A DNA stretch of 64,000 bases from NCBI RefSeq assembly GCF_051020985.1, contig NC_134999.1:35187160-35251159 (forward strand). Reading direction: 5' to 3'. Of this stretch, positions 50,823 to 64,000 are shown piece by piece. Source of the DNA: Nomia melanderi (lineage: Eukaryota; Arthropoda; Insecta; Hymenoptera; Halictidae). Position numbers and translations under genes: made by a program. The stretch's first letter is position 1, and the number at the start of each line of letters is the position of its first letter. The notes under the pieces were generated by a model that worked only from the letters and a program-made list of their open reading frames with translations, did no database searches and had not been told where the DNA came from.

Positions 50823-52920
50823 TCGGAACCGATCCAGCGGTTTAGCTTAGAAAATTGTGCGGAAAGCGGTTCACCGCGTCAAACCTTCCAACAGGTTTCC
50901 TCCGGGGGCGTGGATCAATTCGAGTCTTCTATTCCCACAGTAAGCGCAACTGCAAATCTTTTCTGCGGCTCGGGGGAGTGGCGGCTACCACGATCGTACA
51001 GTTGCGGAACAATACACCAAACACTCGGTGCTACCTATAGATTTAACTGGGACCGGAATGAGCTGTTACGCTCCGCATCTACAAGATCCAGCATCTGTGT
51101 AATTCTCAGATAGATTTCTCGAGAGGCACCGTAGCCTTGACGTCCCGTAACTTTTCCGACAACGCGAGCATCGATGGGAAACCGAAAGCTACAGGCGCAA
51201 CGCCATCGTAATTGCTCGTTCACGAGATCAAGCTTGCGGCGAATCGGAAAGCTTTTATCTCGCGGCGAATGAGTCTCTTTTTAAATTGCCTGTAATTAGG
51301 AGTGTGGCCGAGATACCGATCGACAGCACGGTGCCGCGCTGCAGCGGTGAACTCGATCGCGACAAGAATGGATGACGAATGGGATCGCTAAATCGACGCG
51401 AATGGCTTCGCAACAAGCGATCGGTTCGCGAGATCGGCACACGCGCAAAACGATTCCGTGACGGTGATAAATGCAGCTGTTCACCGGAAAGCGTGGAGAT
51501 TCTGTTTCACGATCGAAAGGGAGGAGCAACGCCATCGATTTCGTTGCGTCTGCAGCCTAGCAAAGAGGTGTCGTTCGTAAAGATGTTATTATGTTGCCAG
51601 CGCATGGCTCGTCTTGGCAGGATGCGTAACGTTTAATTTTATTTCCCATGGGCCTCGTCGAGGTGGGAAGGAAGTCGCAGGGGAAAAACGGTGGAAAGTT
51701 TGCAAACGATCGTAAGGTAGAAACGCTTTTCCCCATAGACTGATGGGTTAGGTATCCGTTAACGCATCTAGCCAGAGGTAAAAGCGTTAAACGAGTATCG
51801 ACCCCAACTAACCTATGATCTTGGTTAATGGTTGATCTCGAGTTAAGCCTCGCTCCATCCATAACAGCCTCGAACGAAATCCCCCGTACGGCTCCATCGT
51901 GCGAACGAACGGTAGTCACGACTCTGATTACGAACCATAATACCATGTAAAATGCCGGAGAACCGCACGAGGGGAAAAACACACCGAGAGAAAAAGGGGG
52001 CTTGCTGTGCAACCGGAGTTCCGGACCGTGATAAGGCCCGAGTAATTGGCTCCGGGTCTTTTATCGGCGAAAGAAAGCCAGCGAATTCGTATTAGCGATC
52101 GTGTCACCGTTGATCAGGCAAAAAATCGAATCGCGATGTTAATTCGAAGAAACTGTTGTGCCCGTAGCCGAACGGTGGATAGGCAGAAGCGTTCCTCGAG
52201 CGGAGAAAGAACAGGGACCGTGGTCGTAAGATCATAGACGAGGCTAGCAAGATCCCCCTGAACCGTTAGAGTTAACGACGAGCGCTTTCCTACCTCTCCG
52301 CGATCTTTACGCCTCGCAATTCTACGAGTGGATACGTCCGCGATAGCACGGTAGCGCGAGGAGGCGGCCGAACGCGGAGAAGATCCGTCCAGAAGACAAC
52401 GAGATAGAAACACGATCGTAGAATTTGCGCGAGGTTTGACGCAACCGCTTGACAATTAAGATAGAGGTACGTTTGGGGGAGATTTGCATCCACGGCGTAT
52501 CGAATTATCGATCGATCCTCGGATAGGAGGATAAAAGGCACAGCTGACCTCGTTCTTCGTAATTTGTAGCCGCAAACGCGCGTGTGCACGTGTACGCGCA
52601 CAACGGTACACCGTTTCGCGAATGGTCGACGTAACTGGAGGCCAACAATGCTCGTTTACCCGTCGAGGTTCGTGCAACGGCGCGGTAGAAAGGAAAATGA
52701 TTTTATAATAATCATCGAGGCCTGCACGGTTGTATCCGTCTTCTAGCATATAGCGAAACAGAATCGTGGGTGTGTACCGCGGGCATGCTGCTCGGGAACA
52801 ATGTGACATTATGGTAAATGACTGGGACCATTGTCGTCGAGAATGCTCGCCGTGCACTGTTACGTTTCATACTAACGCGACCGGTTCGAGAGCGTTCGGA
52901 CTTTCCTCGTCGAAGCAGGG

Positions 52921-52970
52921 CGCCGCTGCCCGCCGCTGCCCGCCGCTGCCCGCCGCTGGCCGCCGCTGCT
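52921..52970. repeat. 10-bp tandem repeat, (CGCCGCTGCC)n
   Basis: Five copies, the last two with single substitutions. Not a multiple of three, which argues against coding. Confidence 0.92.
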
Positions 52971-53788
52971 CGCCACGCCGCGGAGCGGAGCGGCGGGAGG
53001 ACATCGGCATCTTCCTCGGCTTGCATTCGAGGCTCGCCAACTCGAATTGGAAATGGAAACTCGGCGACTCGCGGGGAAACTCCGCCGGCCAATAATACGC
53101 ATACTTTCTAAAAGGTGGTGCACGATTACAGAAACCACGCTTCTTTTCCGTGGATACCGGAATAATTTATAATCCAGGAAAACACGTAGCGCGAATCTCG
53201 AGTTTCAGCCGGCCGTCTAACCGCACTCGCGTGTCTTCATCTGCCGCGTTATATACGCAAGAGCGGTCGTCTAGAGATCCGTGTGCTGTACGCGTTGTCC
53301 TCGACGCGCGCTCTTTGTCCGATCCATGAAAATACGAATCACGGGACGGACGATCGATCGTCGAACCAACGCGTCTAGGTATATCTCGCGTTGCGTAATG
53401 CTTGTTTATCGCGCGATCAATATTTCGCGATTAGAAATATGTATATTGTTATCCGCGTCGACGTAAATCCTCGATCCGATAGCCTGGTATCGTTTTATCT
53501 CCCGGCCGCGACGTAAACCGTAACAGTACCTTGTCCACGAGACTTAACGATGCCCATCATTTTAACTCGTCGTGTACGCGTTTTATACGGCCGTTAGAAA
53601 AACAGAAGAAAAAGCTCGGAATCCCGGAAATTGAAGCTCCTCTGCCATCTGAGACGAAGTCGACCCCGTTTCTCCGCACCGAAGTTTCCACGTACGATTC
53701 AGAAGCGGTCGGCCACTCGGACTTTTCCTCGTTACTCACGCATAAAAAGGTATTGCGGCTATATAAAGTCAACGGCCGTTCGGGCTCC

Positions 53789-53827
53789 GCGCCGCGCCGC
53801 ACCGTGCCGTGCCGCGCCGCGCCGCGC
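53789..53827. repeat. 5-bp GC-rich repeat, (GCCGC/GCCGT)n
   Basis: About eight pentamers of G and C with occasional T or A. Confidence 0.85.
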
Positions 53828-53921
53828 AAAAATAACATGTAAATCACGCTCTAACTGCTATACTTAATCATAAACCGGCAGAAAGTTTATTGCCCCGAGA
53901 AGGTTGCGCCTATTATCGTTA

Positions 53922-53954
53922 AGCATTATTATCATTATTATTATTATTATCATC
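53922..53954. repeat. (ATT)n microsatellite
   Basis: ATT/ATC trinucleotides over about 33 bases. Confidence 0.9.
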
Positions 53955-56795
53955 TCTGTTATTATAGCGGACTCGAGAACCCATCAAAAAGTTGATGAAG
54001 GTAGCCGTGCGGTAAGCCACAGAGTACCGTGCACTCGAACTCATTGACAACCTATATCGGTAGTCGTAATGCGACGTGATGCAACATCGAACTCGTCGAA
54101 GCGCGCGGTGTCGTAACTTCTAATCTCGCGAATTCGTCCGGAAAACGAGCGATCGCCGTAAACGATTCGGCGGACTACGAACTCTCGGAACGCCCACGCG
54201 CCCCGCGGGCCGAACTGAGCGCGCGGCGCGTCAATGTTACGCGCGAGATAAGATTATAGTGGCCGCGTTACTACGATATGCGTCGTATTTTACGAACCGC
54301 GTTGCCCAACAAATCGTTCGATCGACAGTAATTGTTGTCCTCGGTAATACAACACCGGCACCGACGCAGGGAATACGTACCGTTACAGGGGCCTCATTAG
54401 CGCGGTTGATCTATAGCTGTGGAAGGATAACGGTGGAAAACGTCCACGTCGTGAAACACTTGCAACACTTTCCACGTTACCGTCGAGCGGATTACGCAAC
54501 CGCAGGTGTATATTTCGCTAAATGTTTGCAGGGGACCGGGTATCTCGTGGTCACGCGATCACTTTTATTCGTCTAGCGAAATTCGCTTCCTTATACCGAG
54601 CGGGCCCTCCGCCGACCGAGGAATCGCGGGGGGTAATTCCAAAGTCAAACAGAATTACCGATAAACCTATGCTTCCCCGCGCGAGTTCCTTACGCAACGA
54701 AAGGAAAGTTCGTAGTAGTCCCATCGAATTTTGAGGAAAGCGAGGCACGACCGCTGTTTTTATCGAGCACACGGAAACGTGACGGATAATTATGATCTTT
54801 AACCGGTAAACACCGGTCCGCGAGAAACCTGGAAAATTACACGGCGAGTTCGATCCTCGCGATGATTCTATGCTTCCGACTTGCTGCCAGTTTCATGCGG
54901 CATTGTACGCGTCTACGTCGAAAACTTGCACAATTACGGTTCTCCGCGCATCTCGCCTATTATACGGAGATATTTCCCGACCGGACCGAGATAAACGCGC
55001 GCGCGAATCCCTGCCGCGACGCGGCGAACACTCCGGAATATGCGATCAAGCGGAATTGCTGTTCGCCGTGGGGTTTCGTGTGTCGATCTTAAATTACGCG
55101 AATCCTTGACGAAGGGACACCCGTCACTATCGCCTCTCGCGATGATTCCTTAACATTGTTTCATCGGACAGGAGCGGGACGCGAGTGGGACACGCTAAAC
55201 CTATTACACAGCGAATCGTTGGTATCACAATGAGGGTATTATTTCGTTTTTAGCGTCCGACCTGTTTACGATATTAGCATCGCAAATGCGAGACGCATTC
55301 TGCGACGCAGCGTTTTATCTCGGACAGCCCTTCGCGGTAATACGCATCCGGTCGGGGACGGTTCGTCCGCGTAACCTTCGATTTTCTCATCCCGTGAGAA
55401 ATCCGCTCCGCGCATACGATTACGAAAGCATGGCGAGTGGCAAGCGATAGATTTAAATTAATCAGGAGGCGACGGCGCGCACTCTGCTTAAAGATTCATT
55501 GCATCGGAGATAAACGAGAAACCGATGTACGCTTCTATCAGACGCCTTGTATTGCTTAAGCGGAGATCGATTATCCTCTCCGGCAAATGATTTAATTAAC
55601 GTTTATCGTTTTTCCAGTAAGGCGCTGCGCGGCAAGAGAAATGCACGGGGGGGAGACCGTTTTCATTTACTCGGCGAGTCTGAAAACGTTGCGTATCCTA
55701 ATAGGGGTCTAAATTTATTAACGATAACTCAGCCAGACTGTCCGGGCTGTTTGCATAAGTTTATTGAAAATGAATATTCCCCTGCGATATAATATCGAAG
55801 ATCGCGCGGGTCTAAATCGTCTAGTCGTTGAACGTCTAATAGAGTTATACGTAAGGTGGAACAACCGGTCTTGAGCGTTGTAACAGAATATCGAAAGCCG
55901 AAGACGAAACTGAATATTCTTGTGGAAATCGTGTACTAAACCGAATAACGAGCCGCTTCCACGGCTACGTCTATCAAAGGTTTTGCCGGCCATTTCGGTC
56001 CCGCGCGCCATCCCCGTTTCGCGGTGGAGATGGGTCACTCGAGCATGCAGCGCGGCAGCGCGTTCTCGGACGATTCTCGGCACAATGTGTACTTTAACGT
56101 GTACGTGTCTGGTGTACCAGGATCGCGGCAGATAAGAAACACTCTCACCGTTACGCTCGGCGGCCGAGCACTCGCTGATTGGACTTGCCTAGCATCGCTA
56201 ATGAGTATAAAGGCCGGCCATTTCTTGCTAAAAGTTGGGCTAATCAGGACTGACGTTCGAGCCGGACCACCAACGAGGAGACGTTGTTTCGCGGCGTTAC
56301 GGCATTCCTCGCGATTAGCGCTGATAATCAGCCGAGAACTGTTCCACGGAACATCCTTGTTACCTTGCTCGGGGATGGCTGATCCCAGCGGCAGTCCTGC
56401 AACCTATCCTCGTCCAGGCGGGTCACCGTCCGGCCTTCCGTTCGCCGCTGACCCCTGTTTGAAGAGAGCAAAATTCAGTATCGCGAAAGGAACATATCTA
56501 TCTACTGGTATTTACGAATCGGCGTTCCGCGATGATGAACGCCACGAGGCAGAGTCGGGACAGAAATATGTATAACTGGATACGAGAGGCTTGAGCGGCA
56601 CGCACAGCTCGCCTCCTCAGCCCTCTCGGGTATCGTCAAGTTCAAGGATACCTCCGAGGTCTAGGTTCACCAGAGACAGCCGTGCCTGCTAGCTGCTACG
56701 CTGAAGACGAACAGGGAGAGGGAGGACGAGGGAAGAAAGGAGGAAGGGAACTAGCGTGGAGGACGGGAAGGAACGAAGAGAGAAAGAGCGAGAGC

Positions 56796-56796
<1 letters not shown>

Positions 56797-56848
<52 letters not shown>

Positions 56849-56853
56849 AGAGA
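56797..56853. repeat. (GA)n microsatellite
   Basis: More than 20 perfect GA repeats, within a longer purine-rich stretch from about 56700. Confidence 0.95.
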
Positions 56854-58955
56854 TTGTTCCGTTTCGGCTCCACGCTCGTGTATCTAAGGATTTGCGCTAT
56901 AGCGATGCCTCGAGCAGATAGGTACATTGTTTCAAAAGTGCGTAGTAAATTGCCTTAGTGCGCGCGTAGTAAACGATGAGATGCGTTTCAGTAAATGCAA
57001 GGCCATGGTAGATCCTCTGGCTCGATGCTGGCGGAACTTTTCTACGATACGCGGTGTGTTCGGGGTATTATATCGGCAACGCAAGACTCTCGTCCTCTCA
57101 CCCGCGCGGCGGTCGTCAAGTTCAAGGATGTCTCGAGAGACTGGCACATCGGCACAGCCACGGATGTGCATCGAGTATAGGGGAAGAAGGTGGTTCTCTC
57201 GGTCGGCGTTTTCGCTTTTCAACGGCGACCGAGCGCCATGCGAAAATTCGAACCGCGCCGGCGAACGAAAATGATCACGTCCGAGCGACGGTACCGCCGG
57301 AATTAGATCGGCGCGAAAGAGGATGCTTAGAACCGATATTTTTCATCGAAGATCCGCATAATTTTCCCATTCGTATCGCGAACGTTCCTATCGAGTGTAC
57401 CAGAGTACTCGAGTTAGAGGGTCTTGATAATGATATTTATCGCGTCAGTTTTGAACGGGCTGCTCTATCGCGCACTGACTTACCATTACCAGAGTATTAC
57501 CTTTCACGAAGGGAATGCAAATTTATGGTAGCATCAACCCGCCGCTACGTATACGTACAATTACGGGCAGACTTCAGCAAGGTTCGACTAGATAGCACGA
57601 AATACTTTGCAAAAACGAGAACTCGTGCATTCCTTGACGTAAAGCGGTTGTAAATTCTTCGGGAATACGAGACTCGAAAGTGGTTGCCAATCCATCGAGG
57701 TTGAGAAACAGGCTAACACCTGCCGCCGATCGTTCGTGAAAGATTGCTTTCGAGATTACCGTGGCTTCGAATTAAAGGCGAAGAATGCGGGAATAGAGAG
57801 AGTGCTCTCGAATCGTGGAACGAGTCAAAATCCGCGGAAAATCGAGCGACCGATAAAATCCCCGGGAGACCGGATGGCGAGAGCTATCTTTCGGTAACGA
57901 TTTCGATCGATTACGCGTCCGAGTGGAACCGGCAGAAATTATTAGCCATCGGCGCGCCGCTCGCGCGGCGTTCTGACATTCAAATACGAACGCCTCGGTG
58001 CTCGATTACAATTGCGAACGTCCGTGCTTCACCGTTACGGGAAACGCGATGAATGTAACCGCAAGAGCGGGCAAACACAGCTTGGCAGAATATCAAGGAA
58101 CGCGCAACTCCAAACTTAGACGCATTCCGTGTTATTATTAGGCGGAGGCCAGAACCGGAATAATATCGAGATATCGCGGAAGTCTGTCGGGCATCTCAAT
58201 GAACAGGACTGGGAAATATCGCGAAGGAGACCGCTGTTGGGAAGAAGTTCGTTGCACTCGATCCGAAGAATGTCGCAACGCCAACGACGCGATTCGTCGA
58301 TGGACGAGAGATTACCTGTCCGCGGGTACGAGCGTGGCATCCAGCAGGCAACGTAGGTACTTACCGACACCCGACAGGAATAACGAAGCCTCGCACGATC
58401 AACGCCACGCGACACCGGAATTTTTATCAGCCGCGATAACTATATATTCGCGCGAGTCGGCCGCGTACAGTTACGCGAACGATTCGCTAACCGCGAGCAG
58501 AAGGGACCGACGGCCGGGATCTCTCGAACGGACGGAAAAGGTGGACGCGTTCGATAAAATTCCGGAGCGTGATTTCCGCGGGGATGGAAACGTCCCGCCG
58601 AGCACGGCGATTTTAATCTCTAGGAAAGGATATATCTCGTTACCCCACGGTGTGCCATAAACAAGCCGACCTCGTTGCGATCCAGACACACGAACTACGC
58701 CTTTGCCCTTAAGGGCTCGTGGCAACAATGCTTTCGCTTTGGCTCGAACGAACAGGATCTCCGCGAAGGATCGCACAGGCGCCAATGGCGATGATGTAGG
58801 TGGATCTGAATGCCGCATAGGAGGAGGGAGGTAAATAGTGAAAGGAGTGAAAGAGAGAAAACTAGTGGACGATCCGCGAGGTTAGGCGCAGCCACGGTGC
58901 AAAGTCACTGCACTCCTGTGCCCCGTTGCGCGCTGCTGCGAGAGCGCTCCGCGTT

Positions 58956-59062
58956 CGAGTTCGGGTTCGAGTTCGAGTTCACGTTACCGGGCACCGCTGA
59001 CGTTCAGCCGGGCTGCAGCCGCGGCGACGGCGACGTCGACGGCGACGGCGACGGCTCAACGG
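58956..59062. repeat. 6-bp repeats, (GTTCGA)n then (GGCGAC)n
   Basis: Four GTTCGA-type units at 58956-58981 and about six GGCGAC-type units at 59024-59055. The + frame across the second reads as alternating Asp and Gly. Confidence 0.85.
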
Positions 59063-62000
59063 CGGCTGCAGCGATGGCTGCAACGGCAACGGCGGTGGTG
59101 GCAGCGACCGAGGCGAGCGGATAGCCGGTTTGCCGGCTCGAGGTATTTTTCATTGACAACGAGAGAAAATAGGATACGTATCCCCCCCCGACCACTAATG
59201 CTCGGCCAGATGAAAAAACTCTGCTCCGACTATTATTAGAATCGTACTTAAATAAGATTACGTGGATTGTACGGACAGGTATGCGCGCTGACGGCGCACT
59301 ATCTTCCACCGCTGCATGCGCCCCGCTCGGCAGATAACTCTACGAGTAACGCCGTAACGAATCGACTTAATATCGCTGCGAAACACACCGATAACCGTGC
59401 CGAGATCTATCCGTTTCTCGACGATACAGAGTGTTTGGCTTCGATTTCGCTCTATCCGAAAGAGAAACCGCGGCGAATGCCCGAACGAAACGGAAGATAA
59501 CGGATCGCGTTCCGCGAGCCGAACTATAATACGGTCCCCGGTTGGCATTTTTCAGAAGCTCGAGATGCTTCAATGTCTCCCGCGCCGGAAGGGAAGACCA
59601 CGTATGTATGTAGCTCTGTGCCCTATCCTTCGCATCGAAAGACCGCGGGGCTCTCCTCGAGGTTCTCGTGCAGCCAGGCGTCGAGAGTGCTTCTTCGAAC
59701 GCGGAAGCTTGTCGCGGGGGAGTGCGCATGCCACATGCAGCATCGTATCGCGCGGTCGCGCGGTCGCTCGGCCGTTCGGCCGCTCGACCGGCCGCCTCGG
59801 AAGGTCGTGCCATTCAGCGGCCGTTCACCCGTCATCCCTTTCTTTTTCTACTCTTCCCCTTCTTCTTTTTCCTACCTATCTCAGGTATAGCCAATACTCG
59901 GCATTGTTACCGCACATATGTATACCAGCGCCGGTGCGATTCGCTATACGGTTAACCGAGTCAGTCTGGGAAAGCTCCCCGCTCCCTCGCGGAGCTTGCG
60001 AGCGGACCCACGCGCGCGCGTTAATGGGAAAAACTGCTCGGACTTTCCGTTCGACGCTGGCGGGAAGCGAGCACGATACAAAACCGAGTGGTACGGAGAA
60101 CCGCGCGGTGTGGATAAAGGTCTGGACAAAAGACGCATCGCGATACGGAACTGGCCCGCGCCGGTTCGTTCGAATACGGCAGATACGAGCAGGCGAAATA
60201 GGTACATTTACAATAGCTGTCCGCTGATACGATTAGCGTCTTAACGCTTTCATACCCGGCGTATCGGCAAATGGGCTCGCCACGGACGTTCACCTCCCGT
60301 CCATTTGTCCTCCTGTATCCTCTTATCCTTCTAACGCGTCCTCGCAACCGGTCCTCGGAACGCGTTCGTCAACCGCGCGAACACCTACGGCGACGATTGC
60401 GAATTCGCGCGGACGAAAAATTATCATCGCCTTAACGAATTCCCGTGGTCGGCGCGGCGATCGGAGTATTCTTAGACGCTGGCCGGCTATCCGGGAAAGG
60501 GGAGGTTGTATAGGTTTCTTCGCGATGAAAAGAACATGTGGATATACGGCTAATGGTTAATGACGAGCGGTCGCGTGGATAGACGCGGATAGACGGGAGC
60601 ACGTAGATTTTCTCACGAACCGCGGCGCTGGCAAGACGAGTTCTTCCTCGACGTTCCAGTACACTTGAAGCGATTTCTCTTGTTAATCGCGACGTATGTC
60701 CTCCAGTCTTCGTCCTTGGGCAGAGGAACGCACGATCGATACTGCGCAATCCTCGATAACCTCTTTGATTAGAAGAATCCAACGAGAAAGAGAGCCAGAC
60801 GGCGCCAGCCGGTGCTAAGAAAAAGCGGTCGCGTGAGGCGTTCTAACGCTCGAATACCACCGAGCTCATACTATATGTATTTCCTGATGGTATAACCGTT
60901 CCTCGTCCGATCAACGTTGACAGTTATACGAACGACGCCGAGCTTCGGTCCGATTCAAGAATTTAGTCGGCGGAATCCGCGACGCGAAAAGTCCCCGACG
61001 ATCTGTCGCGGCACGCGGCGGATGATCTAGAAACGAACGTCCCCGGCGACGAGTCGCTGGCCTCCGTGTTCGCGCGAAATAGTTTCCGCGAAACCGTTGC
61101 TCGCTCGTTACGCGTTACATCGTTTAACGTCGGTTTTCTGTCATTACGCGACCGATTACATTTTCACGTTTCAAAAGGCTTTAACATCGACGTAATTAAA
61201 GCAATTATCGATAGACGCCGCGCGGCACTGATTCTGATCTTGGACGGACGAAGATCGAGAGGGCAGGAGACGGGCAGGTGGGTACTGCCACTATTATGTC
61301 GTGAGAAACTATGCGATTAATTTCCTGCCCCACGAGTTGCCGGCGCTACCGACGTACAAGTTGCACCGACAAGAACCACGATACGTTCTAGCAAAGGCGA
61401 GTCCACAACAGCGTCCGGCATACAGACTTCCGCCGAAAACGTTCCACAGAGGCTACAGCACCTGCGACTCGCCGATCCGACTTGTTCGATTTTCATCGGA
61501 GCGCTGCTTTGATCGTTGCTTTATTGGCTTGCGCGCGTCGATATCGCGATGAAATCCATCGTTACCGTCGCGGCGATCCTCGTCGTTTATATTATCAAGG
61601 CCGACCGGTGCGCTCACGGCAAAAAGATGGATCGTCCCTCGAAACTATTTAGCCGGCGCATTAGTCACGATCAATGTCTCGTTAAAAGCGGCGAGTTCTG
61701 TCTCCTCGAAGCGACGCGTGAACGCGACGAAATCGTATCGACGGGTATTACCGCGGCGAACAGAAAAAAACAGAAGGGGAGGGGGCGAACCACGACGGGA
61801 CACGCTCGCGACTCAAATTAGTAATGAGAAACGTAAGTCGGCGCGCGGCGATTCCGATGGCAGAATACTGTCGATTTTCTGTACGTGGCACGGTTCAGCG
61901 AATAGTCGAGTCAAGTGAATAACTCATAAGATAGGACGGTTACATGGGAGAAACGTGGCACGGCGCGGTGCGGCGTTTATACAGCTCGTATTATTATACT

Positions 62001-62802
62001 GCTCGCTCGCCGTGGCTAAGGTTGAATCGCGTCGGAATGTAGAGAGTTTAAGACTCGCTTAGAGAGGATTTGCGATAGGCAACACCCGCGCCGTCCTCCC
62101 TCTTCGCAGCTTCGCAATAATCCCTTCTGCCGAAGAGTTGCCAGCTGCAGTCGTCCGTACCTTGTCTACAGTCGCCGGCGCACACTTGGGAACACCGTGG
62201 CGTGTCGGGAATGCGGAAAGGACGAGTTTCTTCTACTTTTGTTGCACGTATCTACCTGGTAACCTGAGACGCGGTGATGCGGTGGCTCTTCGAAAACCGC
62301 GTCCGCTGCTAGAATCTTTCGAGACTAGATTGTATTCGTTCTTATCAGATCCAAACACTTCCCTGGTTAGGCGACTCTAGTTAAGTTGCTCGCTGTTACA
62401 CGTGTAATAAACGAGCGGGCTCGTGCCGCGCGCGATGGAACCGGTGCGGATTTCTTATAATTAGAGCTATAGCACCGTTAGAACGGGCCCAGAATTTCGA
62501 TACGTTGCCCGTTCGTGCGAGCGAGGAATACGCGCGGCAGTACATCGCACATCGTTACAACATTTTCGATTTTCCTTTGCCAGGAACGGTCTCGTTACGA
62601 CACCGATCGTCGGCGATTCCGTTCGCGGGCTTCCCATTCGCGGCAACGTTCGACGGACGTTATGCGCGTTTATGCAGTCTTCGATTTACGCGAAAATAAA
62701 TGCGTCCGATGCCCGCGCGCGGACGTCCAACTCGCTCATAAAGCAATGCTCTATAGAACGTATCGCTGCTACCATTACGATCGCCATTAACTATTTTACA
62801 GG

Positions 62803-63080
62803 TTTATCGTGGCTTGATCTCGAGTACGGCGTTTCGCTTCGACACGATGCTTCACGGTCTCCCCTGCTTTACGAGCCATTGTTTCGATTTTTCTTGCGTA
62901 CCGACCAGCGGCAGCAACAGCAGCACCAGCAACAACAACGCCGGCAGTGGCACACCGGCAACGGCACCGCAATTTTCGGCGGATCAACCTCGTTTAATCG
63001 TACTCGAAGAAGATTCGTTCCTCCTTTTCTTCGTCGGCCGGATCCGATTTAACCGAACCGAACGTTCGCTCGATAAATAA
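62803..63080 (+). other. Candidate terminal exon with Ser/Asn/Gly-rich or Gln-rich low complexity
   Basis: A good acceptor (pyrimidine-rich, ending TTTTACAG at 62802) precedes two open frames. One runs 92 codons to TAA at 63078-63080 and contains MLHGLPCFTSHCFDFSC, then a Ser/Asn/Gly-rich stretch. The other gives a Gln-rich run (CAG/CAA repeats at 62911-62940) and stops slightly earlier. An AATAAA overlaps the longer frame's stop. Low-complexity tracts of this type are common in insect regulatory proteins, but no domain is visible and the frame cannot be decided. Confidence 0.2.
62911..62940 (+). repeat. CAG/CAA trinucleotide run
   Basis: About ten CAR triplets with two interruptions. It lies inside the candidate exon at 62803-63080 and encodes either Gln or Ser/Asn depending on the frame. 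Confidence 0.85.
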
Positions 63081-64000
63081 ACCAGTTGAACGCCGATGAG
63101 AAGGCTCCTCATTTTTTGAGCCATAATGAAACGAGGTTAATTCCAATAGATGGAACATACTGGATAAGATCGTAAATCATTCGAAGGTTACCTCCTGCGT
63201 GCCTTACAATAACTATCGTCAATAATGATCGCCATGAATGAAACGGTGGAAGCACAGCGGGTGAAGAGAAAAAGAATTACAGCTGGAATTTCAAGATCGG
63301 CGAACCGATCGTCTTTTAAGTTTCTTTGCTCGAGTGCCCGCGATATACATACGCTGGCCCGTACCACGGCGGTACAAGAATAGATCAAACGTGTAATGTA
63401 CTTTCGTAGCCCACGTCCACTGTCTTATCGACCTAGAAATCCGAAGCTGATCATCGCCTCCTTTGTTTTCCTATACTACAACCGCTCGAACAGCTTTGCT
63501 TTTGGTTCTGTTCCTCGGGTATATTTGTCCTTGCGATCGCTCGCTTCTTTTGGGAATCCAGTTATCGGGCCTGTGACCGTTCGAAGGGAAACGTCGCGAA
63601 GCGCATCGCGGGTGGTCGCATCGCGGCACGGCCAACGGTGGGGTGCAATCGATGTCGAGGCTCTCTTCCATGACGTTAGCTGCGCCTCGCGACTTCCATT
63701 TTTAACAAGTAAACAACTCTTTCGCACGACATCTATTTAGATCGAGGAACAAACACGTCGGTCTGCCATCGAGAAACGGAGTTCCCCCTCTGTTTCGGTT
63801 TGAGCGCAAGGAACGGGTCAACCACCGAGGGAATTTAGTATTAAGATCACCGGCTTACGGAAAGGAGATAGATCGAACTTTCTATCGATGCAACTCCGAT
63901 TGCAGCTATGAGACTGTGTTCCATTTGTACCGTCCTGGGTTGCATTCAAACTGCATTGCAGCGTGTGGCTGTGGTGCCATCTTTTGTACTCGACTTAAAT
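63081..64000. other. Noncoding end of the window
   Basis: I see no exon, repeat or structural RNA in this stretch. Open frames on both strands between 63390 and 63740 mirror each other, as expected of GC-rich noncoding sequence. Confidence 0.4.

Larger units (their letters stand above)
49656..62802. other. Mostly noncoding stretch downstream of the PA28-like gene
   Basis: It begins with the presumed 3' untranslated region. It then holds the AT island at 50522, arrays at 52921, 53789, 53922, 56797, 58956 and 59020, and a paired 17-bp repeat at 56633 and 57113. Open frames up to 276 codons are present (for example 59397-60227), but opposing frames are equally open and none shows a domain. Confidence 0.4.

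Noticed and set aside
58355..58420. Minus-strand donor TCG|GTAAGTA
   Set aside because: The preceding frame has no acceptor, motif or coding look that I can support.
59397..60227. 276-codon + strand frame, the longest on that strand
   Set aside because: Overlapped by long open frames in several other frames; contains GC-rich repeat translation and a pyrimidine tract, with no recognisable domain.
1..64000. tRNA, snRNA, rRNA and well-known insect microRNA genes
   Set aside because: I looked for A/B-box patterns, U6-type sequence and common mature microRNAs by eye and found none; a covariance-model scan would be decisive.
1..64000. CRISPR array or other prokaryotic system
   Set aside because: Short tandem arrays here have no spacers of regular length, and gene structure with GT-AG introns is eukaryotic.

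Overview
The window looks like intron and intergenic DNA from an insect nuclear genome, probably Hymenoptera (bee, ant or wasp). It is CpG-rich and full of microsatellites. It holds few genes, their exons are split by GT-AG introns, and it carries short non-autonomous DNA transposons. There are no operons, no dense gene packing, no rRNA and no tRNA that I can recognise. The order-level guess is inference from composition and transposon types.

The one complete gene I can build is on the + strand at 48290-49655. Six exons with five short introns (58-144 bp) join in consistent phase to give a 321-residue protein. Its ends resemble the PA28/REG (PSME) family of 11S proteasome activators. The match covers the first helix, the helix with a central proline, the segment with the conserved Trp, and the last helix. 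The protein is very divergent: the activation loop is replaced by a serine run, the linker is much longer than normal, and the usual C-terminus is absent. This is the most interesting object in the window.

At the left end, a minus-strand first coding exon (3639-3772) ends at a strong donor. Its last residues resemble the start of a DRAK/STK17-type protein kinase domain (tentative). The rest of that gene would lie beyond position 1. Weak single-exon candidates at 28411-28459 (-), 50567-50718 (+) and 62803-63080 (+) are given with low confidence.

Four mobile elements can be defined by their ends. Two MITEs (13062-13416 and 42657-42978) are mutual homologues in opposite orientation. Their CACAGTG-type ends and the 5-bp GC-rich target duplication of the better copy point to the Transib superfamily. 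A third element (26987-27499, TA-flanked) has a TTAA-flanked piggyBac-like MITE (27159-27408) nested inside it. Further AT-rich islands of 200-300 bp stand out against the GC-rich background and are probably decayed elements.

The remaining ~60 kb shows no gene I can support. Open frames of 60-250 codons are common there because CpG-rich DNA has few stop codons. Most have no splice sites, family motif or codon pattern to back them.
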